Counted from the stretch's first letter, positions 17,620 through 27,408 are shown. The stretch: DNA of 64,000 nt from Lysobacteraceae bacterium NML93-0793 (GCA_002324875.1 NTJG01000005.1:186001-250000); one strand, 5' to 3'. Translations and numbers: made by a program. Notes: generated from the letters alone by a model not told the origin.

Positions 17620-20070
17620 TCAGTCGTCGGAATAGGATAGCGCAGCCCGTGACCGCGCCCAGCGCGCGTCACGCTGCGCCGCGTCCCACAACCGCCGATG
17701 GCGCAGGCGCTGCGCATCGACTGCCGGTCCCTGGTCATCGAAGCGGATCCGGAGCGCACCACCGGCGGCCGTGCCCAGGACCGCGCTGCCCGCCTCGCCC
17801 CAGCGGTCGACGACCGTCGCATGCGGATGGCCGAAGCGGTTGCCGTGGCCCGCCGAGATCAGCGCGTGGCGCGCACCCGTCGCATCGATGAAGGCCGGGT
17901 CCGACGAACTGCGACTGCCGTGATGTGCGGCCACCACCACGTCCGCCTGCAACGCGGCGGCATCGCGATGGACCAGCAGCCGCTCGACCACGGCGTCGAT
18001 GTCGCCCGGCAGCAGCAGCCGTCCGTGACGCGTATCCAACCGCAGCACGCAGCTGGACGGATTGCGGAAGTCGGGAAAATGCACATCGGGATGCAGGAAC
18101 CGGAAGACCACGCCGTCGGCCTGCCAGGCGCTGCCGGCCAGACACGGCGCGGCCCCCGGCACGCGGTCCCATTGCGGGGCGAACACCACCGGCGCGGCGA
18201 AGCGCCGCTGCACCGCGGCAAAGCCGCCGGCATGATCGGCATCGCCGTGGCTGACCACGATCGCATCCAGTCGGCGCACGCCCAACGCGTGCAGCGCCGG
18301 CACCACGACGCGCTCGCCGGCGTCGAAGCCCTCGGGCACCGCCGGCCCCGTGTCGTAGAGCACCGCATGCGTGGCCGTGCGCACCAGCACCGCCAGGCCC
18401 TGCCCCACGTCCAGCACCACCGCCTCGGCGGCGCCGGGCGCCGGCAGGCGCCGGTCCGGCCACAACAGGGGCAGCCACAGCAGCGCCGCGAGCGCCTTGC
18501 CCGGCACGCCGCGCGGCAACAGCATCCAGAACGCGGCCAGTAGTGCGAACGGCAGGGCCAGGACGTGCGGCTCGGGCAGCCACCACAGCGCGAAGGGGCT
18601 GGCGGCGAGGCGCTCGAACAGCGGCCAGCTCAGCGCGAACGCCCATGCGGCTGCCTGCCAGGCCCAGTCACCGGCACCGGAGTGCAGCGCTTCGAGCCCC
18701 GTGCCCACCAGGGCCAGAGGCACCACGACCAGACTCCACCACGGAATCGCGACGAGATTGGCGATCGGCCCGGCGAGCGAGGCCTGCCCGAACAGCGTGG
18801 CCGTCAACGGCAGCAGACCGAGCGTGGCCACCCATTGCGAGGCCACCAGACCACGCGCCGCCGACAGGTCGCGCGCATCGGGCAGGCACCACACGAGCCA
18901 CGCGACACCGGCGAAGCTCAGCCAGAAGCCGGCCGACAGCACCGCCATCGGATCGACCAGCACGACAGCCGTCGCCGCATAGGCCAGCGCGTCCGCGATG
19001 CGCAGCTGGCGACGCGCCAGTCGCGCCGCCGCCACGACGGCGATCATCAACACCGTGCGCAAGGTCGGCAGTTCCCAGCCGGCGACCGCGGCGTAGCCCG
19101 TCGACGCCAGCAAGGCCACGACCGCGGCGCCCTGCGGGCGCGGCGCCACCCGCGCCAGAACCGGCAGACACCACCAGACACCGGCTGCCAGCAGGGCGAA
19201 GAAGCCACCGACCATGCCGACATGGAAGCCCGAGATCGCGATCAGATGGGTGAGTCCGGTCGCGCGCAACGCTTCCCAGTCCAGATCGCCCAGCGCACGC
19301 GTGTCGCCGATCGCGAGGGCGCGGATGTAACGCGACGCGTCGCCATCGACCACGGTGTCGATCCGGTCGGCCACCCGGGCGCGCCATCCGTCGATGCCGC
19401 GGCGCACGTCGCCCTGCTCGATCGCCTCTCGGGTGCGCACGTAACCGACTGCCGTGACCCGCTGCGCCATCGCGTGCTTCTCGCCGTCCATCCAGCCCGG
19501 GTTACGCAGGCTGCGCGGTGCACGCACGCGCGCGGTGAATCGCCAGTGGCTGCCCGGCACCAGCGCGCGCCGTCGCACATCGGATTCGCCGTCGCGCGGG
19601 TCGTACCAGCTCAAGCGCAGCAGGCGGCCACGCAGGGCATCCGGACTTGCATCGCCGTCGTCGACGCGGAAGGCGAAGCGGGTGCGCTGCACCTCGTGGA
19701 CCGGCAGTTGCACCACGCGACCGCTCAGCACGACGTCGGCCCGCTCCAGATCCCCCGGCAACTGGAGCCCCAGGCTGTGGGCCACGTGCAGGCCGCAGAG
19801 CGCGGCGCCGAACACCGCGGCACCGGCAACACGCAGCCGGTGCCGGCCACGCGCCCAGCCGGCACCCCCGACGAGCATGCCTGCCGTCAACACCCAGACC
19901 GGCGGCAGACCCGGCAAGCCCAGAAGACCGGCCGCGCCGAGCACGAGGGCGGCGGCCGTCGCCAGGCCGAACACCGGCAGTCGTGCGCGTGGCTCTTCCG
20001 CGACGACCGGGGCGACGCGCATCGCCTCGCGGCTGACGATGGAATGCCCTGTGTCTTCTGTTCGCTCCAT
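17620..20070 (-). CDS. comEC: DNA internalization competence protein ComEC/Rec2
   Basis: About 816 residues in three parts: an N-terminal DUF4131-type domain with helices and an OB-like region, a central Competence permease domain with many helices (GLTHLIAISGFHVGMVGGF is its hallmark), and a C-terminal metallo-beta-lactamase domain with SHGDADHAGGF and AHHGSRSSS. It forms the inner-membrane channel for single-stranded DNA in natural transformation. ATG 20070 is chosen; ATG 20106 and an internal ATG at about 20022 preceded by GAGG are alternatives. It heads the long minus-strand block. Confidence 0.95.
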   Translation of the reverse strand: MERTEDTGHSIVSREAMRVAPVVAEEPRARLPVFGLATAAALVLGAAGLLGLPGLPPVWVLTAGMLVGGAGWARGRHRLRVAGAAVFGAALCGLHVAHSLGLQLPGDLERADVVLSGRVVQLPVHEVQRTRFAFRVDDGDASPDALRGRLLRLSWYDPRDGESDVRRRALVPGSHWRFTARVRAPRSLRNPGWMDGEKHAMAQRVTAVGYVRTREAIEQGDVRRGIDGWRARVADRIDTVVDGDASRYIRALAIGDTRALGDLDWEALRATGLTHLIAISGFHVGMVGGFFALLAAGVWWCLPVLARVAPRPQGAAVVALLASTGYAAVAGWELPTLRTVLMIAVVAAARLARRQLRIADALAYAATAVVLVDPMAVLSAGFWLSFAGVAWLVWCLPDARDLSAARGLVASQWVATLGLLPLTATLFGQASLAGPIANLVAIPWWSLVVVPLALVGTGLEALHSGAGDWAWQAAAWAFALSWPLFERLAASPFALWWLPEPHVLALPFALLAAFWMLLPRGVPGKALAALLWLPLLWPDRRLPAPGAAEAVVLDVGQGLAVLVRTATHAVLYDTGPAVPEGFDAGERVVVPALHALGVRRLDAIVVSHGDADHAGGFAAVQRRFAAPVVFAPQWDRVPGAAPCLAGSAWQADGVVFRFLHPDVHFPDFRNPSSCVLRLDTRHGRLLLPGDIDAVVERLLVHRDAAALQADVVVAAHHGSRSSSDPAFIDATGARHALISAGHGNRFGHPHATVVDRWGEAGSAVLGTAAGGALRIRFDDQGPAVDAQRLRHRRLWDAAQRDARWARSRAALSYSDD

Positions 20071-20181
20071 TCCACGAGCCTGTCGGCGCCGGGGACCGGC
20101 GCCCATCCGCCTCGGGGGCGCCGCGCTGTCGGGAAAGCCCGGTCACGCGCTGCTTCACCGGCGGCGCGCGATCATGGCCCC

Positions 20182-20694
20182 ATGTCCGACACCCCGCCCG
20201 TCCGCAGCTTTCCGCCGGTGATCGCCGACGACGCACGCGTGCTCGTCCTCGGCAGCATGCCGGGCCACGCGTCGCTCACCGCGCACCGCTACTACGCCCA
20301 TCCGCGCAATCTGTTCTGGCCGATCATGGGCGTGCTGTTCGAGGCCGGACCGGCGCTGGACTACGACATCCGCCTGCGCCGGCTCCAGGCCGCCGGCATC
20401 GCGCTGTGGGACGTGGCGGGCGAATGTGTCCGTCCGGGCAGTCTCGATGCCCGCATCCGCGCCGACACCGTGGTGCCGAACGACATCCCGGGCCTGCTCG
20501 ACGCACATCCCGGCATCCGGCGCATCTGCTTCAACGGCGCGACCGCCGAGGCGCTGTTCCGGCGCCACGTGCTGCCCGCGATCCCCACGCCACCCGAGCA
20601 CGTCCGTCTGCCGTCGACCAGCCCGGCGCACGCGGCGATGTCGTTCGACGCGAAGCTCGAGGCGTGGCGGTCAGGCACGCGGCTCCCACCCTGA
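20182..20694 (+). CDS. DNA-deoxyinosine glycosylase (UDG family 6-like)
   Basis: A 170-residue member of the uracil-DNA glycosylase superfamily. The first motif VLGSMPGHASL (22-32), the HPRNLFWPIM block (about 40-49) and the C-terminal LPSTSPAHA are those of the family described as hypoxanthine/deoxyinosine glycosylases, which remove deaminated adenine in base-excision repair. It is divergent from comEC, with only about 110 bases between starts. Confidence 0.88.
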   Translation: MSDTPPVRSFPPVIADDARVLVLGSMPGHASLTAHRYYAHPRNLFWPIMGVLFEAGPALDYDIRLRRLQAAGIALWDVAGECVRPGSLDARIRADTVVPNDIPGLLDAHPGIRRICFNGATAEALFRRHVLPAIPTPPEHVRLPSTSPAHAAMSFDAKLEAWRSGTRLPP

Positions 20695-20791
20695 GACCCG
20701 CCGGCCGCAACGGATCGTCCCGCACGAACGCCGCGCCGCCGATCGTCGCGCTGGCATGCTGGTGCCCCTGCCCGATCGCTTCGGAGCCGCC

Positions 20792-21655
20792 ATGACCACA
20801 CTCATCCAGCCACGTACCCACGACTTGGGCGGCGGCTTCGAAGTGCGCCGCGCGGTGCCCACCCTGCAGGCGCGCAGCGTGGGGCCCTTCGTTTTCGTCG
20901 ACCACATGGGTCCTGCGGTGTTCGAACGCGGCGCCGGCATCGACGTCCGACCGCATCCGCACATCGGCCTGGCGACCGTGACCTTCCTGTGGGCCGGCAC
21001 CATCCACCACGCCGACACGCTGGGCTCGTCGCAGGACATCACGGTCGGCGACGTCAACTGGATGACCGCCGGGCGCGGCATCGCCCATGCCGAGCGCACG
21101 CCGCTCAGCCTGCGCGAAGGCGAGCAGCCGCTGCACGGCATGCAGACCTGGGTGGCGCTGCCGAAGGCATACGAAGAGACCGCACCGGAGTTCCACCACC
21201 ATCCCGCGAGCACGCTGCCGCAGTTCCGCCGCGACGGCGCCTGGGTGCGGGTGATCGCAGGACGCGGCTTCGGCGAGGAATCCCCCGTGCGCGTGTTCGC
21301 CGACACGCTCAACGTCGCGCTCGATCTCGACCCCGATGCCGAACTGTCGATTCCGCCCTCGCACGCCGAGCGCGCGCTTTATGTGCTCGAGGGCGATGCC
21401 CAGCTCGACGGCGCCGACGTGCCGGCACGCCACCTCGCCGTGCTCGATGCCGGTTCACCGGCCGTGCTGCGCGCGAAGACGCCGTTGAAGGCGATGCTGT
21501 TCGGCGGCGAGCCGTTGGACGGCCCCCGGCACCTGTGGTGGAACTTCGTCTCGTCGTCGAAGGACAGGATCGAGCAGGCGAAGGACGACTGGCGAGCCGG
21601 CCGATTCGGCAAGGTTCCGGGTGACGACGAGTACATTCCGCTTCCTGAAAAGTGA
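20792..21655 (+). CDS. Pirin family protein (first)
   Basis: A 287-residue bicupin. The N-terminal cupin has the pirin metal site RPHPHIGLATVTFL and downstream GDVNWMTAGRGIAHAE, the blocks that define pirin. Some pirins show quercetinase activity or bind transcription or metabolic partners; none of that can be read here. GGAG lies 9 bases before ATG 20792. A second pirin with low similarity lies at 22261-23115 on the other strand. Confidence 0.92.
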   Translation: MTTLIQPRTHDLGGGFEVRRAVPTLQARSVGPFVFVDHMGPAVFERGAGIDVRPHPHIGLATVTFLWAGTIHHADTLGSSQDITVGDVNWMTAGRGIAHAERTPLSLREGEQPLHGMQTWVALPKAYEETAPEFHHHPASTLPQFRRDGAWVRVIAGRGFGEESPVRVFADTLNVALDLDPDAELSIPPSHAERALYVLEGDAQLDGADVPARHLAVLDAGSPAVLRAKTPLKAMLFGGEPLDGPRHLWWNFVSSSKDRIEQAKDDWRAGRFGKVPGDDEYIPLPEK

Positions 21656-21734
21656 AGTGCGTCACACATTATCCTGCGGCGCAGCACGCAAGTAGCGGTA
21701 TCGTCAAGACGGGGTGACACACAGGGGATTTTCG

Positions 21735-22187
21735 ATGCACATCACACGATCACTGGTGCTGGTCGGCGCGCTGCTCGCCGCCGGTGCGGCCCAAGCGCAG
21801 ACCGCCAATGACTGCCCGCAGCTTCCCGCCGGCACGGCGACCCAATGGGAAGTCCAGCAGGGTCCGAGCTTCGTGTTCTGCCGCGCCGTGGAGCGCGATA
21901 CCGCACGGCAGGCCTTCGCGGTGACCATCGGCCGCGAGGCGACGTTCAAGCCGCGCCGCACCGACCGTGTCGGCAATCGCGTGTCCATCGACGGCAACCA
22001 GACCTACTGGCACGCGCCGCAGAACGATCTGTCGACCGGCACCCTGGTGCGCGAAACCCTGCTCGAGCTGCCGTCGGGTGATTACGCGCACATCATCGTG
22101 CGCGCGAACGACGAGACCCAGCTCACGCGTGCGCTGCAGGAAGTCGAAGGCCTGCACTTCTCCGGCATCCGGCTCGGCAGCAAGTAG
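21735..22187 (+). CDS. Small secreted protein of unknown function
   Basis: A 150-residue protein with a clear Sec signal peptide (MHITRSLVLVGALLAAGAAQAQ; cleavage likely after AQA) and AGGGG at 21722-21726 before ATG 21735. The mature part has two cysteines (NDCPQL and VFCRAV) that could form a disulfide. I do not recognise the family. It is flanked by the two pirin genes. Confidence 0.78.
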   Translation: MHITRSLVLVGALLAAGAAQAQTANDCPQLPAGTATQWEVQQGPSFVFCRAVERDTARQAFAVTIGREATFKPRRTDRVGNRVSIDGNQTYWHAPQNDLSTGTLVRETLLELPSGDYAHIIVRANDETQLTRALQEVEGLHFSGIRLGSK

Positions 22188-22260
22188 CCCCGTCGGGCGG
22201 CAAGGCGGCGTGCGGCCGCCCGCGTCGCGCGTCTGGATGACGACCGGGGCCGCGTCCGCG

Positions 22261-23115
22261 TCAGAAGCGGCCCTGCTGGAAATCCACGAACGCCTGCATC
22301 AGTTCTTCGCGGGTGTTCATCACGAACGGCCCGTGGCGGGCGACGGGCTCGCGCAGCGGTCTGCCCGCGACGAGAATCAGGCGCGTTTCCGCATCGCCGG
22401 CCTGCAGCTGCAGGCGCGCGCCTCCGCCGAGCACGGCGAGCTCCTGCTGCGCGAGCGGCCGCGCATCCTCGCCCTCGCCCACGTCGAGTCCGCCTTCGTA
22501 GACGTAGGCGAACGCGTTGTGGCCGTCGGGCAGCCGGTAGGACCAGGCCGTGCCGGCCTGCAGCGTGATGTCGAGATACACCGGATCGGTGGCCGGCTGC
22601 GCGATCGGACCGCTCACGCCGTCGACCGTGCCGGCGATGAGTTTCACCGACACGCCCGCGGCCGGCGCCACCACAGGCAGACCGTCCGGCGCGAACTCCT
22701 GGTACTTCGGCGCGGTCATCTTGTCCCTGGCCGGCAGGTTGATCCACAGCTGGAAGCCGCGCATGCGACCGGCCTCCTGCTCCGGCATTTCCGAATGCAC
22801 CAGGCCGCGGCCGGCGGTCATCCACTGCACGCTGCCCGGCACCAGCAGGCCCTCGTTGCCGTGGTTGTCCTTGTGGCGCATGCGGCCGTCGAGCATGTAG
22901 GTCACGGTTTCGAAGCCGCGGTGCGGGTGGTCGGGGAACCCGGCGAGGTAGTCCTCGGCGCGGTCGGTGCCGAATTCGTCGAGCATCAGGAACGGATCGA
23001 GATCCGGCAGCTGCGCCGTGCCGATCACGCGTGTGAGTTTCACGCCCGCGCCGTCGCTGGCGGCCATGCCGCGCACGGTGCGGACGATGCGGGCGGCATC
23101 CGGGATCGCGTTCAT
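22261..23115 (-). CDS. Pirin family protein (second)
   Basis: A 284-residue bicupin with the canonical metal-binding block FPDHPHRGFETVTYML and PGSVQWMTAGRGLVHSEMP, which is closer to the textbook pirin/YhhW signature than the other copy. GAGAGGAG lies about 8 bases upstream of ATG 23115, deciding this start over the in-frame ATG at 23178. Confidence 0.93.
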   Translation of the reverse strand: MNAIPDAARIVRTVRGMAASDGAGVKLTRVIGTAQLPDLDPFLMLDEFGTDRAEDYLAGFPDHPHRGFETVTYMLDGRMRHKDNHGNEGLLVPGSVQWMTAGRGLVHSEMPEQEAGRMRGFQLWINLPARDKMTAPKYQEFAPDGLPVVAPAAGVSVKLIAGTVDGVSGPIAQPATDPVYLDITLQAGTAWSYRLPDGHNAFAYVYEGGLDVGEGEDARPLAQQELAVLGGGARLQLQAGDAETRLILVAGRPLREPVARHGPFVMNTREELMQAFVDFQQGRF

Positions 23116-23210
23116 CGGTCGACTCCTCTCAGGCGTGCACACGACGATGCGGGCATCACGGCCGGATTGCATGTGCACGGGTGGAACGGAGGTTTCCGCT
23201 CGGGCGGCAA

Positions 23211-23284
23211 TGTGTGGGAGCGCGCTGGCGCGCGATGGGGTGTTCCCGGTGGAGTCCGATCACGCGCCAGCGCGCTCATACACC
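23211..23284. repeat. REPIN-like pair of inverted REP sequences
   Basis: Two near-identical 25-base units of the type TGTGGGAGCGCGCTGGCGCG lie in opposite orientation (23212-23236 and 23259-23284) 22 bases apart. Each arm is itself palindromic. This matches the form of REP/REPIN elements that are widespread between genes in Pseudomonas and Xanthomonadaceae. The rest of the 264-base gap (23116-23379) shows nothing else. Confidence 0.8.
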
Positions 23285-23379
23285 AAGTGAGGCGGCGCCC
23301 AGCGGGCCGCGGGTGAGGCGGCAGTCGGACCGGCACGCGACCAGACGCGCTCGGATCCGACCGCACCCGCAGCGGCATC

Positions 23380-25587
23380 TCAGCGCGCGGTGATCCGCCA
23401 CGCGCGATGGATGCGCGGGTTGCGCTCGAAATCCGGCGGGATCGTCGCCGGGCTGATCTCCTCGACATGCGCGAACGCGCCGACGGCCTCCGCATCCAGC
23501 CTGAAACGGCGGAAGTTGTTCGAGAAATACAGCACGCCGCCCGGCGCGAGCCGCGCGACTGCTGCCTGCAGCAGGCGCACGTGCTCGCGCTGGATGTCGA
23601 AGTCCTTCGCGCGGGCCGAGTTCGAGAATGTCGGCGGGTCGCAGAAGATCAGGTCGTACTGCGCGGTCTCCGCTTCCAGCCACTGCACCGCATCGGCCTG
23701 GACCAGACGATGCTTGGCGCCGCCGAAGCCGTTGGCGGCGAGGTTATCGGCACACCACTGCAGGTAGGTCCCCGACAGGTCGACCGTGGTCGTCGTGCGC
23801 GCACCACCGCCGGCCGCATGCACCGTGGCCGCGCCGGTGTAGCCGAACAGGTTGAGGAAGCGCGTGTCGGCGGCCTCGTCGGCGATGCGCAGGCGCATCG
23901 GGCGATGATCGAGGAACAGGCCCGTGTCGAGATAATCGAACAGGTTCACGCGCAGGTGCACGCGGCCCTCGTCGACCAGCAGAAACTCGTGCCGCGCATC
24001 GAAGCGACCGTACTTGCTGCCGCCCTTGCCCTTCGCGCGTGTCTTGACCGCGATGCGCTCGCGCGGAATGCGGAACACGTCGCGCGCGGCAGCCAGCACG
24101 TCGCCGAAGCGGCGCCGGGTCACGTCCTCGGGAATTTCCGCAGGCGCGGCGTATTCCTGGATGTGCAGCCACAGCGGTGTGCCCTCGGCGTTCACGTCGG
24201 CCTCGGACTGGATGTAGACGTCGATCGCGGCCGCGTACTCGGGCAGGTCGGCGTCGTAGACGCGATAGCAGGTCACGCCCTCGCGCTCGCGCCAGGTCTT
24301 GAACTTGCGCAGGTTCTTGCGCAGGCGGTTGGCGACCATCGTCGCGCCCTCGCCCAGTGCGTCCGGCGTCTCGCTGACCGCACGCTGCGGCGGCCGCACC
24401 GGATCGCAGACGATCAGGCTGCACTGGAGCGCGCCGTTGAACACCTGGTACTTCTTCTTCGCGCGCAGGCCGGTGGCGTGCGCGAGTTCGGCATCGCCGC
24501 ACAGCAGGCTTGCGCGCCACTCCGGCACCGCGCGCGCCAGGGCGTTGCCGAGCGTGCGGTACAGCGCGGGATCGGCCGCCAGGCGCGCGTCGTAGGGCGG
24601 ATTGCACACTGCGAGGCCACGTTTGACCGAATCGGCCAGCGCCGCGTCCTCCTGCGACGCCGGCGGCACCGGCGCCTGCAGCGTGGCGACGTCGCCGACC
24701 TGCCAGTCGATCGCTTCGCGCAGGCCGGCGGCGGTCGCGTTCTCGCGCGCGGCATGGATGGCATGCGGGTCGAGATCGCGGCCGAAGAACACCGCGCGCA
24801 GACGCTGTCGGCCGCTGCGCTCGCGCGCGAGCGCCTCTTCGCACAGGGCCTGCCAGTGCGCGGTGTCGAACTGGCGCCAGCGGCTGGGCGCACGCCCGGC
24901 CGTCGCCGCGCCGCCGTCGCGCGCCAGTCCCGGCGCGACATCGGCGGCCATCAGCGCGCCTTCGATCAGCAGCGTACCGCTGCCGCACATCGGGTCCAGC
25001 AGCGCGCCGCCCTCGGCGTAAAGCGCCGGCCAGCCGCCGCGCATCAGCACCGCGGCGGCGAGGTTCTCCTTCAGCGGCGCCTCGCCCTGCGCGCGGCGCC
25101 AGCCGCGGCGATGCAGCGGGCCACCGCCGAGATCCACCGACAGCAGCGCGCGCCCCTTGCGCACCACCAGGCTCAGGCGCAGATCCGGCGATTCGACATC
25201 GACATCCGGGCGCGCGCCGGTCGCTTCGCGCAGGGCATCAACGATCGCGTCCTTGACCCGCTGCGCGGCGTAACGCGCGTGGGTGATCGCGCCGCCGGAG
25301 ACGTGCGGATCGATCGCGAGCGTCATCGTCGCGTCGAGATGCGCGGCCCAGTCGATCGCGCGCGCGCCGGCGTAGAGCGCGTCCTCGTTCTCGCAGGCGT
25401 AGTCGGCGATCGGCCACAGCACGCGGCTGGCCAGACGCGACCACAGCACCGCGCGCTGGGCGTCATGCAGCGTGCCTTCGACGTTGGCGCCGGCGGTGGT
25501 CGCCGTGGCATGCGCGCAGCCGAGTGCGAGCAGTTCGTCGACGAGGAGGTACTCGAGGCCCTTGGGGCAGCTGGCGAAGAATTTCAT
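23380..25587 (-). CDS. rlmL: Bifunctional 23S rRNA methyltransferase RlmKL
   Basis: A 735-residue fusion. The N-terminal THUMP domain (about 1-155) is followed by the RlmL half with [17 protein letters not shown] and the NPPY motif (CNPPYDARL), making m2G2445, and by the RlmK half with [15 protein letters not shown] and DPPTFSNSA, making m7G2069 in E. coli numbering. The first residue is placed at ATG 25587 ([15 protein letters not shown]), which is where the family begins. Confidence 0.97.
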   Translation of the reverse strand: MKFFASCPKGLEYLLVDELLALGCAHATATTAGANVEGTLHDAQRAVLWSRLASRVLWPIADYACENEDALYAGARAIDWAAHLDATMTLAIDPHVSGGAITHARYAAQRVKDAIVDALREATGARPDVDVESPDLRLSLVVRKGRALLSVDLGGGPLHRRGWRRAQGEAPLKENLAAAVLMRGGWPALYAEGGALLDPMCGSGTLLIEGALMAADVAPGLARDGGAATAGRAPSRWRQFDTAHWQALCEEALARERSGRQRLRAVFFGRDLDPHAIHAARENATAAGLREAIDWQVGDVATLQAPVPPASQEDAALADSVKRGLAVCNPPYDARLAADPALYRTLGNALARAVPEWRASLLCGDAELAHATGLRAKKKYQVFNGALQCSLIVCDPVRPPQRAVSETPDALGEGATMVANRLRKNLRKFKTWREREGVTCYRVYDADLPEYAAAIDVYIQSEADVNAEGTPLWLHIQEYAAPAEIPEDVTRRRFGDVLAAARDVFRIPRERIAVKTRAKGKGGSKYGRFDARHEFLLVDEGRVHLRVNLFDYLDTGLFLDHRPMRLRIADEAADTRFLNLFGYTGAATVHAAGGGARTTTTVDLSGTYLQWCADNLAANGFGGAKHRLVQADAVQWLEAETAQYDLIFCDPPTFSNSARAKDFDIQREHVRLLQAAVARLAPGGVLYFSNNFRRFRLDAEAVGAFAHVEEISPATIPPDFERNPRIHRAWRITAR

Positions 25588-25784
25588 GGGACCTGGGTTG
25601 TACGTTTGAAGCCCGCCGTCATTTCCGCGTCGTCCAACAGACGTCTGTCTGTCCGGGCGGGAATACAGGATCCTGGCGCGGTGGTCGGGCGATGCGTGCC
25701 GGATGAGGCACCGGATTCCCACCTACGCGGGAATGACGAAAGGAGGTCTGGAAGGCGTGGAGGCGAACACCAGGGGTTCGTCCG
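25588..25784. other. Intergenic region with inverted-repeat element
   Basis: The 197 bases between the rlmKL start and the hydrolase stop contain the element described at 25617-25738 and no gene that I can support. A promoter for rlmKL should be here but is not obvious. Confidence 0.5.
25617..25738. repeat. MITE-like element with CGTCATTCCCGCG terminal inverted repeats
   Basis: The left end CGTCATTTCCGCG (25617-25629) and the right end CGCGGGAATGACG (25726-25738) are inverted copies with one mismatch, bounding 122 bases. Inside, ATTCCC and GGGAAT around 25715-25734 form a further hairpin. The end sequence resembles the short GTCATTCCCGCG...GGGAATCC repeats found in many proteobacterial genomes. 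No coding sequence is inside. Confidence 0.65.
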
Positions 25785-26315
25785 TCAAAGCGACCGCAGC
25801 AAGGCCGTGAACGCATCCGCCGAAGCGTCCACATGCGCGGTCAGACGGTGGTCGTCGTCGACCAGCAGCAGACGCGCGCGTCGTGCGCCTGCCCAGCCGA
25901 CCACGTCGGCTGCGGGAATCAGCTCGTCCTCCCAGCCGTGCACGACCGCCAACGGCACCTCGGCCGCCTGCAGCGGATGCGCGGCGTCGAGCCGCACCGG
26001 CGGCGCCATCAAGAACAAGCCGGCCACCGGCACCTGCAGCGAAACCCGGCCGGCGATCCACGCGCCGAGGCTGGACCCGGCCAGTACCACCGGACCGCGC
26101 CGCGCGGCGGCCATCGTCAGGCCGAGCAGGCGCTCCACACGCGCGGCCACGTCGCCGAGCGGGCTGACCTCGCGCTTGCCGTCGAGATCGGTGTAGTCGG
26201 GGCGCTCGTGGCTCCAGCCCAGCCGCTCGGCAGCCTCGGCGAGCGCGGTGACCTTGGTCGCCTCGGGCCCGCTTTCGAACCCGTGCGAGAGGATGCAGTG
26301 ACCGCGCGCGCTCAT
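25785..26315 (-). CDS. Small alpha/beta hydrolase
   Basis: A 176-residue protein with the nucleophile elbow GSSLGAW, a likely acid in VHGWEDELIP and a histidine in VDDDHRL, and the oxyanion-type ILSHGFESGP start. These fit the YcfP/RBBP9-like small serine hydrolases. The substrate is unknown. Its ATG overlaps the MOSC gene stop by four bases, so the two are co-translated. Confidence 0.85.
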   Translation of the reverse strand: MSARGHCILSHGFESGPEATKVTALAEAAERLGWSHERPDYTDLDGKREVSPLGDVAARVERLLGLTMAAARRGPVVLAGSSLGAWIAGRVSLQVPVAGLFLMAPPVRLDAAHPLQAAEVPLAVVHGWEDELIPAADVVGWAGARRARLLLVDDDHRLTAHVDASADAFTALLRSL

Positions 26316-26812
26316 GCGTCCACCCATTCGACCGCGTCGCCGATCGTCAGCGCGCCACCCTCGATCACCCGCGCGCACAGGCCCCCCATGCCGCGCATCG
26401 CGTTGTAGCCGCCCGGGCCGAGCAGCGCTTCCATCTTCGAACACGGATCACAGGGCGCCGTGCCTTCGAGCACGACATCGCCGATGCGGAACCGCCGACC
26501 CTTCAGCGCAATCAGCGGGATGCCCGAGACCACGAGATTGCGCCGCAGCGCGGCCGGCGCGACCTCGGCATGGCCGGCGAGCGCGGCGATCGCCGGCAGA
26601 TGCTCGGCCTGGATCAGGGTGACGCCGCGCTTGCCGCTGCCGCCGGTGTAGCGATCACCTTCGAGGCCGCCGCCGGTCACCGCGAGCGCATGATCGACGG
26701 CGCGCACCGGCACATCGCGGGCCGGCCGCAGGCCGATCCAGTCGACCCGCCCGGCGCGTGGAAACTGCGTCATCAGGGCGTGCAGATCGGAGTTCGGCGG
26801 CGGGTTTCTCAT
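26312..26812 (-). CDS. MOSC domain-containing protein
   Basis: A 166-residue MOSC (molybdenum cofactor sulfurase C-terminal) protein. GGLEGDRYTGG and GKRGVTLIQAEHL are family blocks and APCDPCSKME carries the conserved cysteine thought to bind sulfur or the cofactor. It is probably involved in molybdenum-cofactor sulfur handling or N-hydroxylated compound detoxification, as for YiiM/YcbX, but this is by family only. It starts 23 bases from the divergent amidase gene. Confidence 0.9.
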   Translation of the reverse strand: MRNPPPNSDLHALMTQFPRAGRVDWIGLRPARDVPVRAVDHALAVTGGGLEGDRYTGGSGKRGVTLIQAEHLPAIAALAGHAEVAPAALRRNLVVSGIPLIALKGRRFRIGDVVLEGTAPCDPCSKMEALLGPGGYNAMRGMGGLCARVIEGGALTIGDAVEWVDA

Positions 26813-26835
26813 GCGCGAATGCTAGCATCCGCGCC

Positions 26836-27408
26836 ATGTCCGACCCCACGTCCGCGCCACGGATCACGCTGCAGCCGCTGCCGTACGTGGACCTGCTGAC
26901 GGCACGCGCGGCGGCCGACATCACGCTCGCGGTCATCCACTGCACCGAACTGCCCGATCTCGCCACCGCACGCGCCTACGGCGAGCGCGTGCTCTACGAC
27001 AGCGGCACCGGTGCCAGCGGCCACTGGTACATCGATCGCGACGGCGCGATCGTCGAGTACGTGCCGCCCACGCGCGTCGCCCATCACGTACGCGGTTACA
27101 ACGCGCACTCGGTCGGCATCGAGCTGGTGAATACCGGCCGCTACCCGGACTGGTACGACAGCCGCCGCCAGGCGATGGAGGAGGCCTACCCAGCGGCGCA
27201 GATCGACGCGCTGGTGGCCCTGCTCACGCGGTTGCGCGCCACCCTGCCGGCGCTGAAAGACATCGCCGGGCACGAGGATCTGGATACCGGACACATCGCC
27301 GCCAGCGACGATCCTGCGCGCACCGTCGCCCGCAAGCGCGATCCCGGTCCGCTGTTTCCCTGGTGCACGCTGCTGGCGCGGGTGCCGCTGCAACGCATCG
27401 GCGTCTGA
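26836..27408 (+). CDS. N-acetylmuramoyl-L-alanine amidase (Amidase_2)
   Basis: A 190-residue AmpD/PGRP-fold zinc amidase without a recognisable signal peptide, so probably cytoplasmic and working on anhydro-muropeptides. IHCTELP gives the first zinc histidine; SGHWYIDRDG, HHVRGYNAHSVGIELVN, AGHEDLDTG and RKRDPGPLF give the remaining family blocks and the other zinc ligands. It would release the peptide from MurNAc during cell-wall recycling. ATG 26836 is supported by the short intergenic gap to the divergent MOSC gene. Confidence 0.92.
   Translation: MSDPTSAPRITLQPLPYVDLLTARAAADITLAVIHCTELPDLATARAYGERVLYDSGTGASGHWYIDRDGAIVEYVPPTRVAHHVRGYNAHSVGIELVNTGRYPDWYDSRRQAMEEAYPAAQIDALVALLTRLRATLPALKDIAGHEDLDTGHIAASDDPARTVARKRDPGPLFPWCTLLARVPLQRIGV

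Noticed and set aside
23407-26196. A 929-codon plus-strand frame opposite rlmKL and the hydrolase
   Set aside because: Overlaps two well-supported minus-strand genes and the non-coding MITE-like element.
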